64,000 nucleotides of DNA from Phragmites australis (taxonomy: Eukaryota > Streptophyta > Magnoliopsida > Poales > Poaceae), in assembly GCF_958298935.1 (NCBI RefSeq), contig NC_084932.1, forward strand, positions 20,811,501-20,875,500. The letters are read 5' to 3'. The notes beneath the pieces are model-generated. The model saw only the letters and a list, made by a program, of their open reading frames with translations, was not told the origin of the DNA and ran no database searches. Positions within the stretch are counted from its first letter, which is position 1. Each line of letters opens with the position of its first letter. The position numbers and the translations under genes are program-made. This document shows, piece by piece, positions 19,031 to 31,454 of the stretch.

Positions 19031-22000
19031 ATACGTTGTTCTGGGATTTACTTTTCTATCCAAATAATTTTTGGTGATATGTTTTGCTTTAACTGAAACG
19101 TGTATGGGTCTAGTATTTGATAACAATAATAAGAATTGTACTGAGGCAGGTTGAGCTAAAAAACTGATGTCCCCAGCTTCCAAGATTACAAGCTGCCATT
19201 GGCAAATGTGGCAATTTATAGGCAATGCTGCCTTCCTCTGTACTTTTTGGGCAGCTACCCTACCCTACCCTAGGTTGTTTCATCGGTCATGTACTGCATA
19301 TAACTGTCCACAACCTAAAGCTAACTTGGCCGGCAAACGGAGACAGTCCATGCAATCCTCCTTCTGCCCTGTGTCGTCATCATCCAAACGACACACATAG
19401 GTCACACCGCCCGTAAATCACAGGCTTGCAAAACAAGAAGCTAGGGGAACAGCAAAACAATTAGCATAACTGCAAATGGGCAAGCTGTAGGCAAAATTAG
19501 AGCAGTGCCAAAATTGAGTCTAGAAATGAGCGTTTGGATTGAAACCATACCAAAATTTCTAAAAACTGTGAGTATGATATATAGGATCCACATGTAACTA
19601 ATTTTTTTAGTGTCAAAATATAGTTAACATCGGTATAGATTTGTAGATTTAATTACAAAGAACACAACCGTTCTAACAGATAACAAATCCAATGCACGGT
19701 TTAGCAAATATTGTGATTTGAAACTTGATAATGAAAAAAAAAAAAACATATTTAATGGACCACTGGGCTGCTGCCACCTCACCATGGACGGGGCTCGCCA
19801 GCCGAGCCAAATTTTGGTCAGCTATTTGCTCGCCCCAAACTGTGCCGTGATTTGGCTCGGCCATCAACTGCGCACGGCCAAATTTAGGCCCAAACCAAAC
19901 GGTGGCCGAAGTGTCCGGGCGAAGGCAAAATTTGTTTTGGTCTCTAGGGGTCGCAATCAAAACAAGCCCTGAGGTTGTGATCAGTCTGCACTTACAAAAA
20001 TTAACTTTTGATCCTTTTCTATGTGTTAGTGTGTGATACTTTTGTGCAGAATATGTTGTCTTTTTTCTGTTCAGTTCTGCTGCTCCTTTTCTTCACAAGA
20101 ATTTATATGTGTGACCATTCTCTCTGTGTAAATCATCAGAAGAGAAAATAATTTGTGGTTGAAAAGTAATATGATACTTGAATGACACATAATAACTATA
20201 CATTCTTGTAAAAAAGAATATAATATACATTGTTCAAGAAATCAGTAGTCTTTATGACTAATTAGACCTTTTTTATGTTCTATTTATAATCTAAGATATG
20301 TTTTTAAATAGTCTTAGTGTCAACTAAAACAATTAATTCTCTTAGTCTTTTTTTAAAAAAAATATAAAAAAACTTTAAACCAGAAAAAGAGGAACACAAC
20401 GTGGGCTGGCCGAACTGAGTCATTATACTACTGTTGGCCCATAACTACTAATTTAGCTCAAAAGCCCAGGCTTCAGGCCATGTAGTTAGGGCACACAGTT
20501 GGCACCACAATTCTGACTAATCTAAGGAAATTGTCACTACTCAAGAAGAGCATATTCCAAAAGAAGCAGCATCTGCTTTCAAGTGACCCGCAAATCCGAT
20601 TTCACCTAGGTGTAGTATCTCTAACAGCAGATATACAAGTCAATTAATCAATATATTACATGCAATGTCGAAAACTTAAATGAATTTCGCAAGGAATAGT
20701 GTACACCCTCTATACTTTACAAAAAAACCGCTGAACTTTGTTCCCGAATCACTCACAACCGAATCAATCGTTCAGTTTTTGATGAACTGGAATACTGAAT
20801 AAGCCATACAAGTATAACTTACAATGAGTAGAAACGATACATTTGGCTGTTGTGTGTGGTGAAGTGGCGGGCCAAACATTTTCAAATTGGATGTACATAG
20901 AAAAAATTTGTTGTTGGGTAATTAACTGAAAATTCATGCTCTTTTATAGAGATCACAAAAAATATTGTTAAAAGGTCGGAGAGCAATCTGTGTGCTTATT
21001 CGATTGATGCTCCCCTAAAAATGGGATTCTTAGAATTGGAAGTGTTTCTTTCTTTCTCTGCCCATATTTCTTGCCAAACAAAATTAACCAGATCATATAA
21101 ATATAGCCATCATATTATTTGTAATGACTCCTCCAAGCTAAGCCAAAAAATCAAACGTATAATCCGATAACCAGATCGGATCATGGGTGCTCCTCATATT
21201 CATATATATATTCAGGTCAGAACTCTGAATAATAAATAATACATCATGTTTCATGAGTCAGAATATAACTTTTACCCGTCTAAAACTCCAAACTCTAAAT
21301 TAGCAATATGAACAACAAATTCGCACTATGAAGTGTAACCTTGAATAACAATATAGCAAATAGCAATAATATCTATGAAGTATGAACAACAGAACAAATC
21401 AACAAATCACCTTTAGAATCGGAAATAACATCGATGGGCACTGTCACAGCCATCGGAAATAAAAAATCACCTACCATGCTCGCGATGCCCCACCGGCGCC
21501 AAGCCAAGTTTGCACTAGCACCACCGTCGATGGACCCGCCGCGCTCGTGCTGCCCTGCCAGCGTCGAGCTGCGCTTGCACCAACGCCTTCGCCGCCACAC
21601 TCCATTTCAAATTTGGGCTTTGGCCTTTGGGTGTTAGGGCGTTGGATACTTGGATCAGATTGATCGATTGGGCCCATGGTGTTAAGGTCAATCATGGCCA
21701 CATAGGCATTAGTTGCTAGTTAGGCTTCAACAGTAAGGCGGTTGGGAGTTGGGCTACGGAGGTTTCTAGGTTGGGCTGTCGAGAGTTGGCCTTGGCCACC
21801 ATAGTCCACAAAATACAACATATAATTATTATTTTTGTATAAAAATTTGGATGTATATCTGTACACTCTTGACCCTACATGGGCCCGCCCTTGCTGTGTT
21901 CCAGTCAGTGTGCTTGCTAGTGCTTCATCCATGGTTCATGCTCTTTTGATTGATCGACATGTCTGACGCCCGACAGAGGCACGAAGAGAAGGCGAGGTGA

Positions 22001-22282
22001 GGTAGGAGCATTTGGTTGAGTTGGTTCGGTGACAAGTGGTTCCATTTGGGCTAGCTGTAGGAAATGACATGCTTAACCTATAATTTTGATGGATTTTTTA
22101 TTTATATATTTTTTATTTTTGAAATTAACAAAAATGTGCGACCATATTAAAAAATTGCAAAAATATAAGTCTATTGCCAGTTGAACGGATGATAAATATT
22201 GAACGAGTGATATGTTCATGTGGCACGCTAGTGTGGATAGGGAGTGAACTTACCGCACGTACAGTGTGTGATAAGTTCTTAT
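19031..22282. other. Gene-poor intergenic region
   Basis: No gene recognised in about 3.2 kb. Most is AT-rich. GC-rich patches at 19750-19950 (inside a MITE-like unit) and 21480-21600 give only short overlapping frames without domains. Confidence 0.5.
19525..19972. mobile_element. Possible MITE with TTTGGATTG-type ends
   Basis: The left end reads GAGCGTTTGGATTG and the right end, reverse-complemented, reads GGGCTTGTTTTGATTG. This resembles grass MITEs whose ends read GGnCnTGTTTGGATT. No clear TSD and no ORF, so the class is uncertain. Confidence 0.35.
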
Positions 22283-22327
22283 CTTCCATTGGATGTGACA
22301 TAAGTACTTTCCCATCCAATGGGAGAT
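22283..22327. repeat. Short hairpin-forming inverted repeat
   Basis: Arms ATCTTCCATTGGATG and CATCCAATGGGAGAT pair at 14 of 15 positions around a loop of about 17 bases. Its host element is unknown. Confidence 0.6.
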
Positions 22328-22483
22328 TAGTACTTTTTTTACTGTCCTTCTCATTTCTTCTACTGTAATTATCTGATTATTGCATATTTTTTGAGGAATC
22401 AAACTGCTTTGAGAAATTCAAGTTCTATGAAGAGGAGAGTAGAAGCCGATATTTTTATTCACGCATGTAAATGTCTAGGGTTA

Positions 22484-23130
22484 TTATAAAGATCGTGGTA
22501 CATAATTTTGAATATTAGAATGACGAGGACAGAATAAGGATTCTACTATGTGGTAGGGATATTTCCCCTTTCTCTCACGCGCCACTTTGTGCTCCTCACC
22601 TTTGTGCTGACAAAGGATAGCCTGATGCCTCTGAAGTAGTTCCTCACATCTCTGAAGTTTGACCTCTTGCCTCTTTAATTCCTCCTCCCAGAGGTGCTTT
22701 TCCTCCTCCCGCCTTTGAAGCTCCACATCCTGCCGTTTGCATACCTGTTCCCACCATTGACATTGCTCATGTTGCACCTGACGTGTCTCCTGCATTTGCC
22801 GTTCTTCCTCCATCTTGAGTTTGTACCCCCCTTTAGTTTTGGCCTCTCTAATCCATCCCCCGTCATACGATGACCTAACCATGTCGATCCATTGATTGAA
22901 GCGACTAGGATGTCAATAATAAACATATGTAATGAGTGTAGTTCATAATATGAAATTGGTAGGTGCCAAAGATTGGGAAAGGGGAGCGCACCATGAAATC
23001 ATGGTCTATTTTTGGATACTGGAAGAACCTCTGATCAAAAGTCTCCACATCGAAGGAAGTCACCCTCCAGGCTTGGTCACCACATGAGCACAACGGATGC
23101 TCATGCCAATGTGGCACTTTGAGGGGGTTG
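22484..23130 (-). pseudogene. C-terminal part of a PMD transposon gene: zinc-binding-like motif and coiled coil
   Basis: On the - strand a stretch with PLCSCGDQAW (23040-23115) looks like the start of a GRF-type or similar Cys-rich finger. About 100 bases on, in the frame at 22484-22882, comes a 132-aa segment rich in Glu, Gln, Arg and Leu, with repeating EEELKRQEVKLQ-like heptads typical of a long coiled coil. It starts near FNQWIDMVRSSYDGGW. The piece lies in the same orientation as the plant-mobile-domain fragments at 24629-26038 and may be the end of the same gene, with 23131-24628 as linker or introns. That linkage is inference. No intact start remains. Confidence 0.4.
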
Positions 23131-24628
23131 TTTCTCTAGGAATCTATGGCACTTTGGTACGATATGACAAACATTAGTAAAGTAATAGTAAGTATATTGA
23201 TTAACAAAAATATTATTTAATAAATAAATCAATCGTAAGTAAATGGGACTTAGAATTAATTTAAGGTCATCCTAAGTAAATAGAAAACTGAGAAGGTTGT
23301 TTCTTTTTTTGGTTATTATATAGTTATTTTGAACGACTATTTGGATAGGACGTTTGCTTATATTCCTCTCCCACAATGCTGACAAATGGTTGGAGTTGGA
23401 AATTGGATGAACTATACAAACAAAGTATAATAATATGTCCATGGTATGTGATACAAAGTAATCCATATATCTGTCCTAGCTATGGGGGGACAATCCCCAT
23501 ATGCGTCCTAGGTTTCAGCAGCTTGCACCCTCAGGCTCTTATGTGGTGTGCAGAGTACATGAGAGGGTTTGGCAGGGCCACCGTACACGTAGGATGGCCA
23601 CTCCAAACAGGCATCCAGTACTCATCCTATGACTATTGCGTTGGTACAGGAGGTGTGCTTCCTAAGTACGATGGCCCTAGGCACGTCGTGCGTAGGACCT
23701 GAGCTGACAAAGGCATCCATGTCTTCCACCTTGTGTGTAGATCCCATGCCAATGAAGCGTTCGAGGTACACCACCACCTCAACTACCCCCTTAATATCAT
23801 CGAATCCTGTATGTGCATTATGGAGCAATACATGTACCACCAAATGCAACTACAAACTTTATGAAGTACATAATCTATTGTTGATGGAAGTACCTATGTT
23901 TGGGGTAGGTGCGCATGATGATGACACATTGACATCTGTGTAAAACGGCCTGGAGGAACTACCATCGAACTGCTGAACATACACCGGACATGGGATGGGA
24001 GGAGAGAGGTTGATCCATGAACATCGTGGGACCGTGGGCATCGACATCAAGGAGTGATAAGGCTGAACAATGGGCATCAACGTTGAGGAGGGGTGAGCCA
24101 ACTGAATAGTGGGGGTGGTGGAACAACGTCAGTACTCAAGCTAAAAGAGAGCATCTTCATGATCTTGGTTACATCTTGTAGATCCTCTACAACGATGAAT
24201 ACACCTCATGTGAAGGACCTGTATCCCATGGCCTAGCCTCTAGCAACTTGTAGTGGCCTCCACTTGTATTTGCTGCACAAGGTCCCTCTTCAAACAAATA
24301 TTATGTAGCTTAACGCAAGTGCTTTGAAAGTTAATATTAGGGTAAAATGATAGTTTGTATGAAAGAAATGTACCACAATGATAATGCCTGGTCCCTGTGT
24401 ACCAGTTATGCGTCTTGCATGCGTGGTGCATGAGTCAGCACCTCGGACACTGTGAACATGACTCAGGTCCATGTCCGAGGCCGGAACCAGCCTAGGTACT
24501 CTGTGAAGGCTTCATCAGAGTGCGACCGGTCCTCTAGATCCTCATCCTAGAGCGTTGCCCATGGCTCCGCATGGGAGGGTAGTTGTCGACGTACCCTACC
24601 ACATCATCCTACAAGACGATACGAAATA
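23131..24628 (-). other. Linker or intron sequence of the PMD element
   Basis: Scattered - strand open pieces occur (for example 23622-23849 and 23859-24101, the latter Pro/Ser-rich with a GSSSRPFYTDV-like motif). They resemble the low-complexity C-terminal halves of PMD transposon proteins. Frames are broken, and I cannot build exons. Confidence 0.35.
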
Positions 24629-26038
24629 TTAGATGAGTAATGATGCATGAAGGAAGATTGAAAGCAATAATTTATAACAATTACCTGTGCAAGTAGGCAG
24701 GCACAATGCGGACAACATGAAGGGGGACTGTTGGTACAGATCGAACTGACACATTACCCAGTGTGGCACGTAATCCTCAATGAAGATGTCAAACACCAAG
24801 GGCTTCTTTGTCAGCCAGCCCTCCCTATCACGGAAGCACAACAAAGATAGGCCAACGGGTGCACGACTGAGGACATCTTCCATGTTGGATGATGTCCACA
24901 ACACATCGTCGACCATGAGCCCATCGAAGTGGGCTTTGAAGTTAGGATATGTATTATGCGTCTATGCATTGGCCCATGTTGGCTGCGTAGAAAAGAATCG
25001 TCAGACCCATTAAATCATAGAATCAAACATGGAATACGTGAGACAAATGGATGGCAAGAGATCTTATCCATCATCAGCACCACAAGGAACCCATGGTGGA
25101 CCTCATACGACCACAACTAGAGAAGTAGGGGGTAGCAACAGAAGATGGTGGTTGAATCTGCCTTTGTGCAAGGCTCGCATAGACCCCTATAGGTCGTGGC
25201 CAGCACATCAGAAGCCCAACTATACCTGGGGACCTTATCCAATGGGGCATCGACTATCACTGTGGCGTACAAAATCATTCCCTTTATCACCAAGATGCTG
25301 ATGAACATGATCCAACCGAACAACCATAATAGGTAAGCCTCCAAGTGTCTAGAAATGGTGGTGTCATTTGCCTTGGGGTGGATGTAATCCAAATGTTAGT
25401 CAGAAACAAAGAACATTAAGCACATAAAGGCTGGAAGTAACGTACTGTGAACTGGATGAGCCACCTCTTCATAGGTCCATGTGTCTCAGACCTGGAAAAC
25501 AACCTATACACAGGGGCGCCATCCCTACTCACAATGGCACCGAAGCGTGCAAGGATGTCCTCACGCCATGTGGCCCCTACATCCACTACACCCACCGCTT
25601 CCCCTGTGCAAGGGAGGCCTAGTAGGAGCGATATGGGAGGTGGAACATGTGTGTCTCATGCCTCCACTGGTTCAAAAGCGCTGTGAGTAGGGATTGATTA
25701 TAATAGAATTGTGTGCATGACCTTTGCTTAGCCCACCTCCTCTTGCACCTCTACTAATCTATAGAGCAGAAGAAGCCCCGTCATGTGCAACCACAACCAA
25801 AATATGTTATAAGTATGAGACTTCACTAATAACAGACCATAGGTATGCGAAGGCAATGTATTGCAAATTTGGGGATCCAACGCTCGTCCAACCTCATGAG
25901 TTCATTTGGAACCCGTGGTCGAAGCACTGGGAGCTCAGTCCCCTGAATAGCCGTCAAGTAGGAATGGTGCTTGACATCGACGCGTGGGTCAAGCAACTCC
26001 AAGTGCACGAGAGTCATACCCGCAACATCATATGACAA
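24629..26038 (-). pseudogene. Plant mobile domain (PMD) protein, broken
   Basis: Collinear - strand pieces match the PMD fold shared by MAIN-like plant proteins and some Mutator-like and Gypsy elements. In order: 26038-25826 (HPELLDPR-like opening, then NELMRLDERWIPK); 25720-25447 (LLTALLNQWRHETHMFHLP, then, after a lost segment and a frame change, WREDILARFGA and THGPMKRWLIQF); 25392-25117 (RHLEAYLLWLFGWIMF, RYSWASDVLATTYRGLC, ending CYPLLL); 25117-24900 (LWSYE remnant); 24916-24629 (WLTKKPLVFDIFIEDY, then RQFxLY). Stops and frame changes separate the pieces, so it is a pseudogene. PMD proteins are thought to act in gene silencing or to be transposon accessory proteins. I see no MULE terminal repeats, so the parent element class is open. 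Confidence 0.65.
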
Positions 26039-26409
26039 TTATGAATAAGAAAACAGGAATTAAATGGAACACAATCTTACAATAACTCAAAATTACATAA
26101 AATAGTTCGTTACAATATAATAAAAACTTACAATAACTAAAAATTACATGAAAATAATTAGTCTCACAACACGAATTTTACATAACATAGTTCATTACAG
26201 CTGACGATGGGTAGTACAAAACTACCATATATGAGCATCTTATACATATCCAGATCTCCTAGGGTTTCATGTATTCTCAGAGCATACGTCTGCGCCTGGG
26301 AAAGAAATCCCTAGATACATAGAAACTGCTCGAAAGTACAATGGTATCTCATAAACTGTGAATTTTATCTCTAAGGATAATAGAATCTTACTTGAAAAGG
26401 AGTCCAGAA
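26039..26409. other. AT-rich stretch with degenerate repeats
   Basis: Repeats of ACATAAnATAGTTCnTTACA and CTTACAATAACT occur at 26055-26200. No gene. Probably part of a neighbouring element. Confidence 0.4.
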
Positions 26410-28062
26410 GCTACACGACAATACCCATATAAATACGGTGCTAGGGGGCCCTACTGAGAACAAGACACAAGCCTTTTGCACCAGTCGAGACTACATGCAA
26501 GGAGCCCTCGACTAGGTTTAGACCCTATCTAGACTAACCAAGACTCCTCTTGTAAGTTGTCTCGAAGATCAATACAAGGCCACATGGCGTAAGGCTATTA
26601 TCCTTTAGGAGGCCTAAACCTATATAAATCTCTTTGTTTTGGCATATGATTCGGCTACAGAGAGTATCCCCCTACTTTATTCATGTATTCATTAGATCGA
26701 ACATTTACAAATCGTTTATAGTTGGTGCCGTCCATTGGGATTATGATCAAAGACACCAAATCCTCTTCATGCAACATGTCACCAACTTCACCCAAATCTT
26801 CACCAAGAACCGGCTTCTCAGACAAGGGATTCTATGACAACTTTACCCTCTCGACCAACAAGGATCCAATGGTCGATCGGGTGGATCTAGGGGATGATCT
26901 CACTGGTGATGAGGTAAGTTATTTTATGGATCAATGTTCCAGATACTACGGCATCAAGCTTGAATTGCTCATTAACCAAGACGATTGCGCAAGCAACATT
27001 CACCGTAAGTCAGGATCTTTCCCCGTGGCTTCTGACAACATGGATTGTCGAAGAAACTATCTAGAGGAAAACTCCGATGACAAGTCCATGATGGATGTGG
27101 ACTCCTCCTCAACCTGAGCCTACCCTCGAGAATTATTCACCATTAGAGACAGCGACGCTGTTCTATCCAATCGTGATGATAATCCTGCAAATTTGTGGGA
27201 TCTTACTAATCTGACTGCGGGGAACAACAACCCCCACCGATGACAACGACCTGATTCAAAATTCCAATAGGATCCTGTATCTCACGTCTCCCAATCGTCA
27301 AAAAGAAACCTAGTGTTTCAGATATGTAGTGGCTCAGAGGCACTTAGTTCTACAAGATGCCCTTTGATAGTCCCCCACTACAGATCTGATTACCCCTGAG
27401 GGTAAAGGTTGGCTCAACTTAATGGATGATATAGCTAAGGAAGCTTAGGTTCAGGCTAAGAACTCTCATCAAGTGGTGGCCACAAATAGCTCTAACCGGG
27501 GGAAGTCCCTTGCTGATCCTTCTCGTGATTGTTCAGATTTGGAAAGATGTAATCCCCGAAGGAAGACAAGTCGGGAAGATAACCGAGCTCATCACCACCG
27601 TAAGACCTCACCGATCAGGAACCACCCTATCAGCATGAAGTCATCAATGAATGAAGATGCTTAAGGACCCCCGAGGAACAATCAACTTCTCCTCGATGAC
27701 CAAACTGAAGATCACCCTAGTGTCGTTCAAGTTGAAGCTACGTCCGATCTCTGACCCTAGCGAGCAAAGCTCATGTGGCCACCTGGATCAACCAGTGTGC
27801 CATCAATTTGTGCTAGGCTTTCTCTCCAGATCTACAGAGGGTTAATTGACTGTATCAGTTCTGACCTAGGTTAATCGAGAAGTACATTAGGACCATCAAT
27901 CTTGTTGAATTCCTCCAAATCTGCACTACACCTATCCAAGTGGTTGGCGGGATGAAAAGGTTATGGCCAACAATCTCCCTACAACTCTTGAGGGGTCGGT
28001 CAGGACCTGGCTTTCCAATCTACTACCAGGAATGATATACTCATGGGAGTAGCTTTTCACTT
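26410..28062 (+). mobile_element. 5' end of a Gypsy retrotransposon (Tat/RIRE2-like), truncated
   Basis: The end of an LTR (TATAAA near 26624, LTR end about 26722) is followed by a primer site beginning TTGGTGCCGTCCATTGGGA, a decayed form of the TGGCGCCGTC-type site of many grass Gypsy elements. A gag region follows and stops abruptly at about 28062, where a Copia element in the opposite direction begins. The left limit of the LTR is not clear. Confidence 0.55.
26722..28062 (+). pseudogene. Gypsy gag fragment
   Basis: An open frame at 26722-27117 gives an acidic N-terminal gag-like region ending in SSST and a stop. The conserved retrotransposon gag core appears at about 27895-28060: pieces reading LVEFLQI, TTPIQ and ARTWL-like (SVRTWLSN, PPGMIYSWEQLF), spread over more than one frame. 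This pattern is the Gypsy capsid core, which packages element RNA. The frame ends at the junction with the SIRE-like element, so the rest of gag and all of pol are gone. Stops at 27116 and around 27240-27390 confirm it is dead. Confidence 0.5.
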
Positions 28063-28063
28063 C

Positions 28064-29585
28064 TTACTTGAGCTTACCATTTTCTTGTGCAATGAGTTTA
28101 TTAGATGGTGCTACAAGAATATTCTCAACACATATCTCATTGCAAAGGGGTGAGTATGACATATCAATTAAATCATCACAATAAGTGCAAGCATCTATCT
28201 TAGGATTAAAATTAAATATAGAGGTAGATTGCTCTAAAGGTGCCTTAGATTGAGATTCAATGCACTTAAATTTTTCCTTAAGCTCTTCATGCTCCTTATT
28301 TAGCAAATTGAATATGCTCAATAATTGCTCATAATTAGAAACAAAGGTAGCATGAATGTCATTGAGAGCATTGAATTTCTTAAGTTCCTTAGCTTGTTTC
28401 TTAACAGCCCTTTGTTGCCCATTGATCAAATGAAGGAGTTTATCATAAGAAGGAGAATCATCATCGGATTCATTATCATTTACATCGCTATCCATACCTT
28501 TAGCCATAAGACACTTATGAGATAGTTTGCGTGTTGACTTGTGTGATGATGACCTTAAGGAAGAGCTTCTCTTGGAGGAGTGGGTGACGAAACTCTCATC
28601 ACTTGAGCTTGAATCTTCATCTTCACTCACCCATCTTTCTATGCTTGCAAATGCTTTGGTTCTTCCCCTTATCTCCCTCTTGCACTTGGTCTTCTTCTCG
28701 TTCTTGATGCGATCAATAGTTTTGACCAAGTCTTTCATGGAGATTCGTTGATAAATCTTGACATTGATCTTCTTGACGATTTTCTCCACTTGAGAGATGA
28801 GTTTGACGACTTTGGGATCCATTTCTTTATCACTTGATGTGCTTTAATCATCATCTTCATTGCTCTGTTCATCTTCATCTTCATCTCCATCATCTTCGTT
28901 TGAGCTTGACTCTTACTTTTGCCTTCTCATCTTCGCCTTCATATGTGGATATTGTGCTTGCTTGCTTATGAGAGCATGGTTCTTGGTGTCGGATGAGGAA
29001 GAGGCTTCCACCCCCCATACTCATGGTCATCTCATGGATGGTGATCTTGCCGAGCACTTGACTTGGAGTTATCTTCTTGATGTCGTTGTTGTCGTAGATG
29101 ATAGAGACTATCAATTTGTACTTTGGAAGAAGAGATTGAAATATTCTTCTCACCACTTGATCATCGTCAATTGGCATCAAACCTAGCACATTTATCTCAT
29201 TGACAAGAATATTCAAACATGAGTACATGCCATTAGCACTTTCATGGGTAAATTATTTGATGCTATTTATCTTAGTAACAAGCATATGATATTTCTCATT
29301 ACGCATATCATTTGTGCCTTCATGTATTTTAATAAGACTATTCCAAATATCGTGTGTATTGGTGAGAGAATGAACACGATTAAATGTATCAACATTTAAA
29401 GATGATAAAAGAATACTCTTTGTCAATGCATCTAATTGCATCTTCTTGTTGGTGATGCGAGATCTCATCCCTTCCTAGGTGACTCTCCAAACATCTAGAC
29501 TCTTGGCTTGCAAAAAATAAGACATTAGAATTTTCCAATGGGGGAAATTTATACCATAAAAAATTAGATCACTATGGGTATCCAT
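28064..29585 (-). pseudogene. SIRE-like Copia gag
   Basis: The N-terminal part reads INFPHWKILMSYFLQAKSLDVW, a variant of the gag opening NFPxWKxxMxxxL. Next come MRSRITNKKMQLDALTKSIL and DIWNSLIKIHEGT (29468-29253), then ILVNEINVLGLMPIDDDQVV and LLPKYKLIVSI (29228-28890): together the UBN2-type gag domain. The last 252-aa frame (28822-28064) is Ser/Glu/Asp-rich with SDDDSPSYDKLLHLI and a helical tail, as in SIRE gag. In-frame stops (for example within DVWRVT*EGM) and frame changes near 28840 and 29240 disable it. The zinc knuckle and everything after it are lost at the 28063 junction. Confidence 0.7.
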
Positions 29586-29653
29586 CCCAACCCCGAACGT
29601 CACAACTCTAGAATGTTAAGCCTATCAAGAGCACAAGGGTTTGATACCAATTG

Positions 29654-31454
29654 TGAGGAACAGTGACATCCTAAGACAGGGGGGGGGGGATGAATTAGGA
29701 CACTTAGAAACCTAATCAAATTGGTTTCAAAAACTTCACAAGATAAACCAATCTTAATTTTTATCTAAATGTGCTCTAGGTTTATCTAGTGTGTCTACTC
29801 TACTGCTTAAGAGGATTGCAACCTACTCTAGCAAGGTAAATTGCAAGTATGCAAATGCAAAAATGTAAATAAGGTAGAGAGACAAACTCAACAGAAGAAA
29901 TTTTTATCCTGTGATATTGAAGGCATGAATGCGACCCCTAGTCCATGTTGGAGCTTCATAAAGGATATGCTCCCGATCGCCAAGTCTCTTCTAGTCATAG
30001 CTCTTGAGCTACCAAGTCACCAAGACAAAGTCTCAAGCATGACGAGCCGATCGCCAAGTCTCTTTTGGTCATGGCTCTTGAGCTACCAAGTTACCAAGAT
30101 AAAATCTCAAGCACGATGAGCCACCAAGCCACCAAGGTAAGGTCTCACCACTAGCTTCTCTTTCGGTCACTTGCTACCGTGATCACTTAGGAGCTTGAGC
30201 CACCAAGACAAGGGTCTTCGCGTCCCTGTACACGTGTCTTATTACCATTCCACACCAAGTCAGAGGGTCAACAAGCTTGAGCCACCAAGGCCCAAGATGC
30301 CGGCGAGTCACCAAGATTCTAAAGCGCCAACGTACCACTCGGTACAAGCCAGGATCACTCTTTGATCCCTTCTTCAAGCTGCAACACCTAGCTACAACTC
30401 ACTCTAGGCCTATAAGCACTAAACACTCTTTAATATTTTGCTTAATTTCCTTGGATAATCATTCTAAGCACTTTGGTAGCTTGGATATCTTATCAATTCT
30501 ATACGAACTTCCTCTAGACTCCAGCAGCATGCCACATCTTCAAATGACTGAGTAGAAAGGTATTCATAGCCTCAAACCCGCTAACTAACCGTTTTTCCAA
30601 TGACTCAGAAAAGTTGTTTACAATGGATGATCTGGTGAGAATAGTATTACTAACACCGGAGTATCATGTGAGTACAAACTCAGAAACTAGCCATTGAAAC
30701 TCCAATCATAGCCTCTGTGAACACCGGACACTCTGGTGTGCCTTCAAATCCATCACCGGACCTTCCGGTGAGTTATCTTAAGCCATCCGAGCCTTTGTAG
30801 CCTCTCTATGTAAAATGCTCTGGTGCATTCATCCGATGTTTGTTCCATTCACACCGGACCATCCAGTGAGTTAAACATTCTCTTCTGTTCCCTGAAAATG
30901 CTTTGGTGCAACTATCTCTGTGATCATTGGACCATCTGGTGAGTTGATCTTTATTCTTCAGCCCTTGCAGTCCCCTCTGCAAGAAATACTTTGGTGCTAT
31001 ACTCCGACGTGCACAAACCAAGCACCAGACTTTCCGGTGGATTGATCTTCAGTATTCTGCACTTGCATTCTTCTCTGCAAGAAATACTCTGGTGTTACCC
31101 AATGCTGATCACCGAACTATCTGGTAAGGTCCTCATCCTTCTCCCCTTTGTCAAAAATACTCTGATGAGTTCAACACACAGAGCATCAGACCTTCTGATG
31201 AAGTCATCAACCTTCACTTTGTCTCTGGACACAATACTTTGGTGACTACAACCTCTCGGTAGCAGACCTTCTAGTGGGGCAAATCTTCATAGGACCTTTT
31301 CAATTCAATTAAATTTTGTCTCTACTGCAGTGGCTTCTTTGATGTATTGCATCCACAAGACCTCTGACATATATTCTTGAAAAACATGTTAGTCCCAATG
31401 ACTATGTTTTCATTAATCACCAAAACACAATCATGGCCTAATAAGGCCATTTTC
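29654..31454 (-). repeat. 5' LTR of the SIRE-like Copia
   Basis: About 1.8 kb. The inner boundary is set by the primer site; the outer boundary is placed at a decayed GGCCATTTTC end. It contains an array of CACCGGAC/CTCCGGTG-type units (30640-31275) like the other SIRE LTR, a 10-base G run near 29682, and a 74-bp tandem duplication. Confidence 0.6.
29975..30122 (-). repeat. 74-bp tandem duplication in the LTR
   Basis: Two copies (29975-30048, 30049-30122) both begin GATCGCCAAGTCTCTT and end GAGCC, with a few substitutions between them. Further partial CACCAAG-rich copies follow to about 30310. Confidence 0.8.

Larger units (their letters stand above)
28063..31454 (-). mobile_element. SIRE-like Copia 5' end, truncated in gag
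   Basis: Read on the - strand: an LTR (31454-29654), a primer site complementary to initiator tRNA-Met (TTGGTATCAAACCC near 29651-29638), then gag (about 29585-28064). The element stops inside gag at 28063, against the Gypsy fragment. All of pol and the 3' LTR are missing. It is a different family member from the element at 1-2536. Confidence 0.7.
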
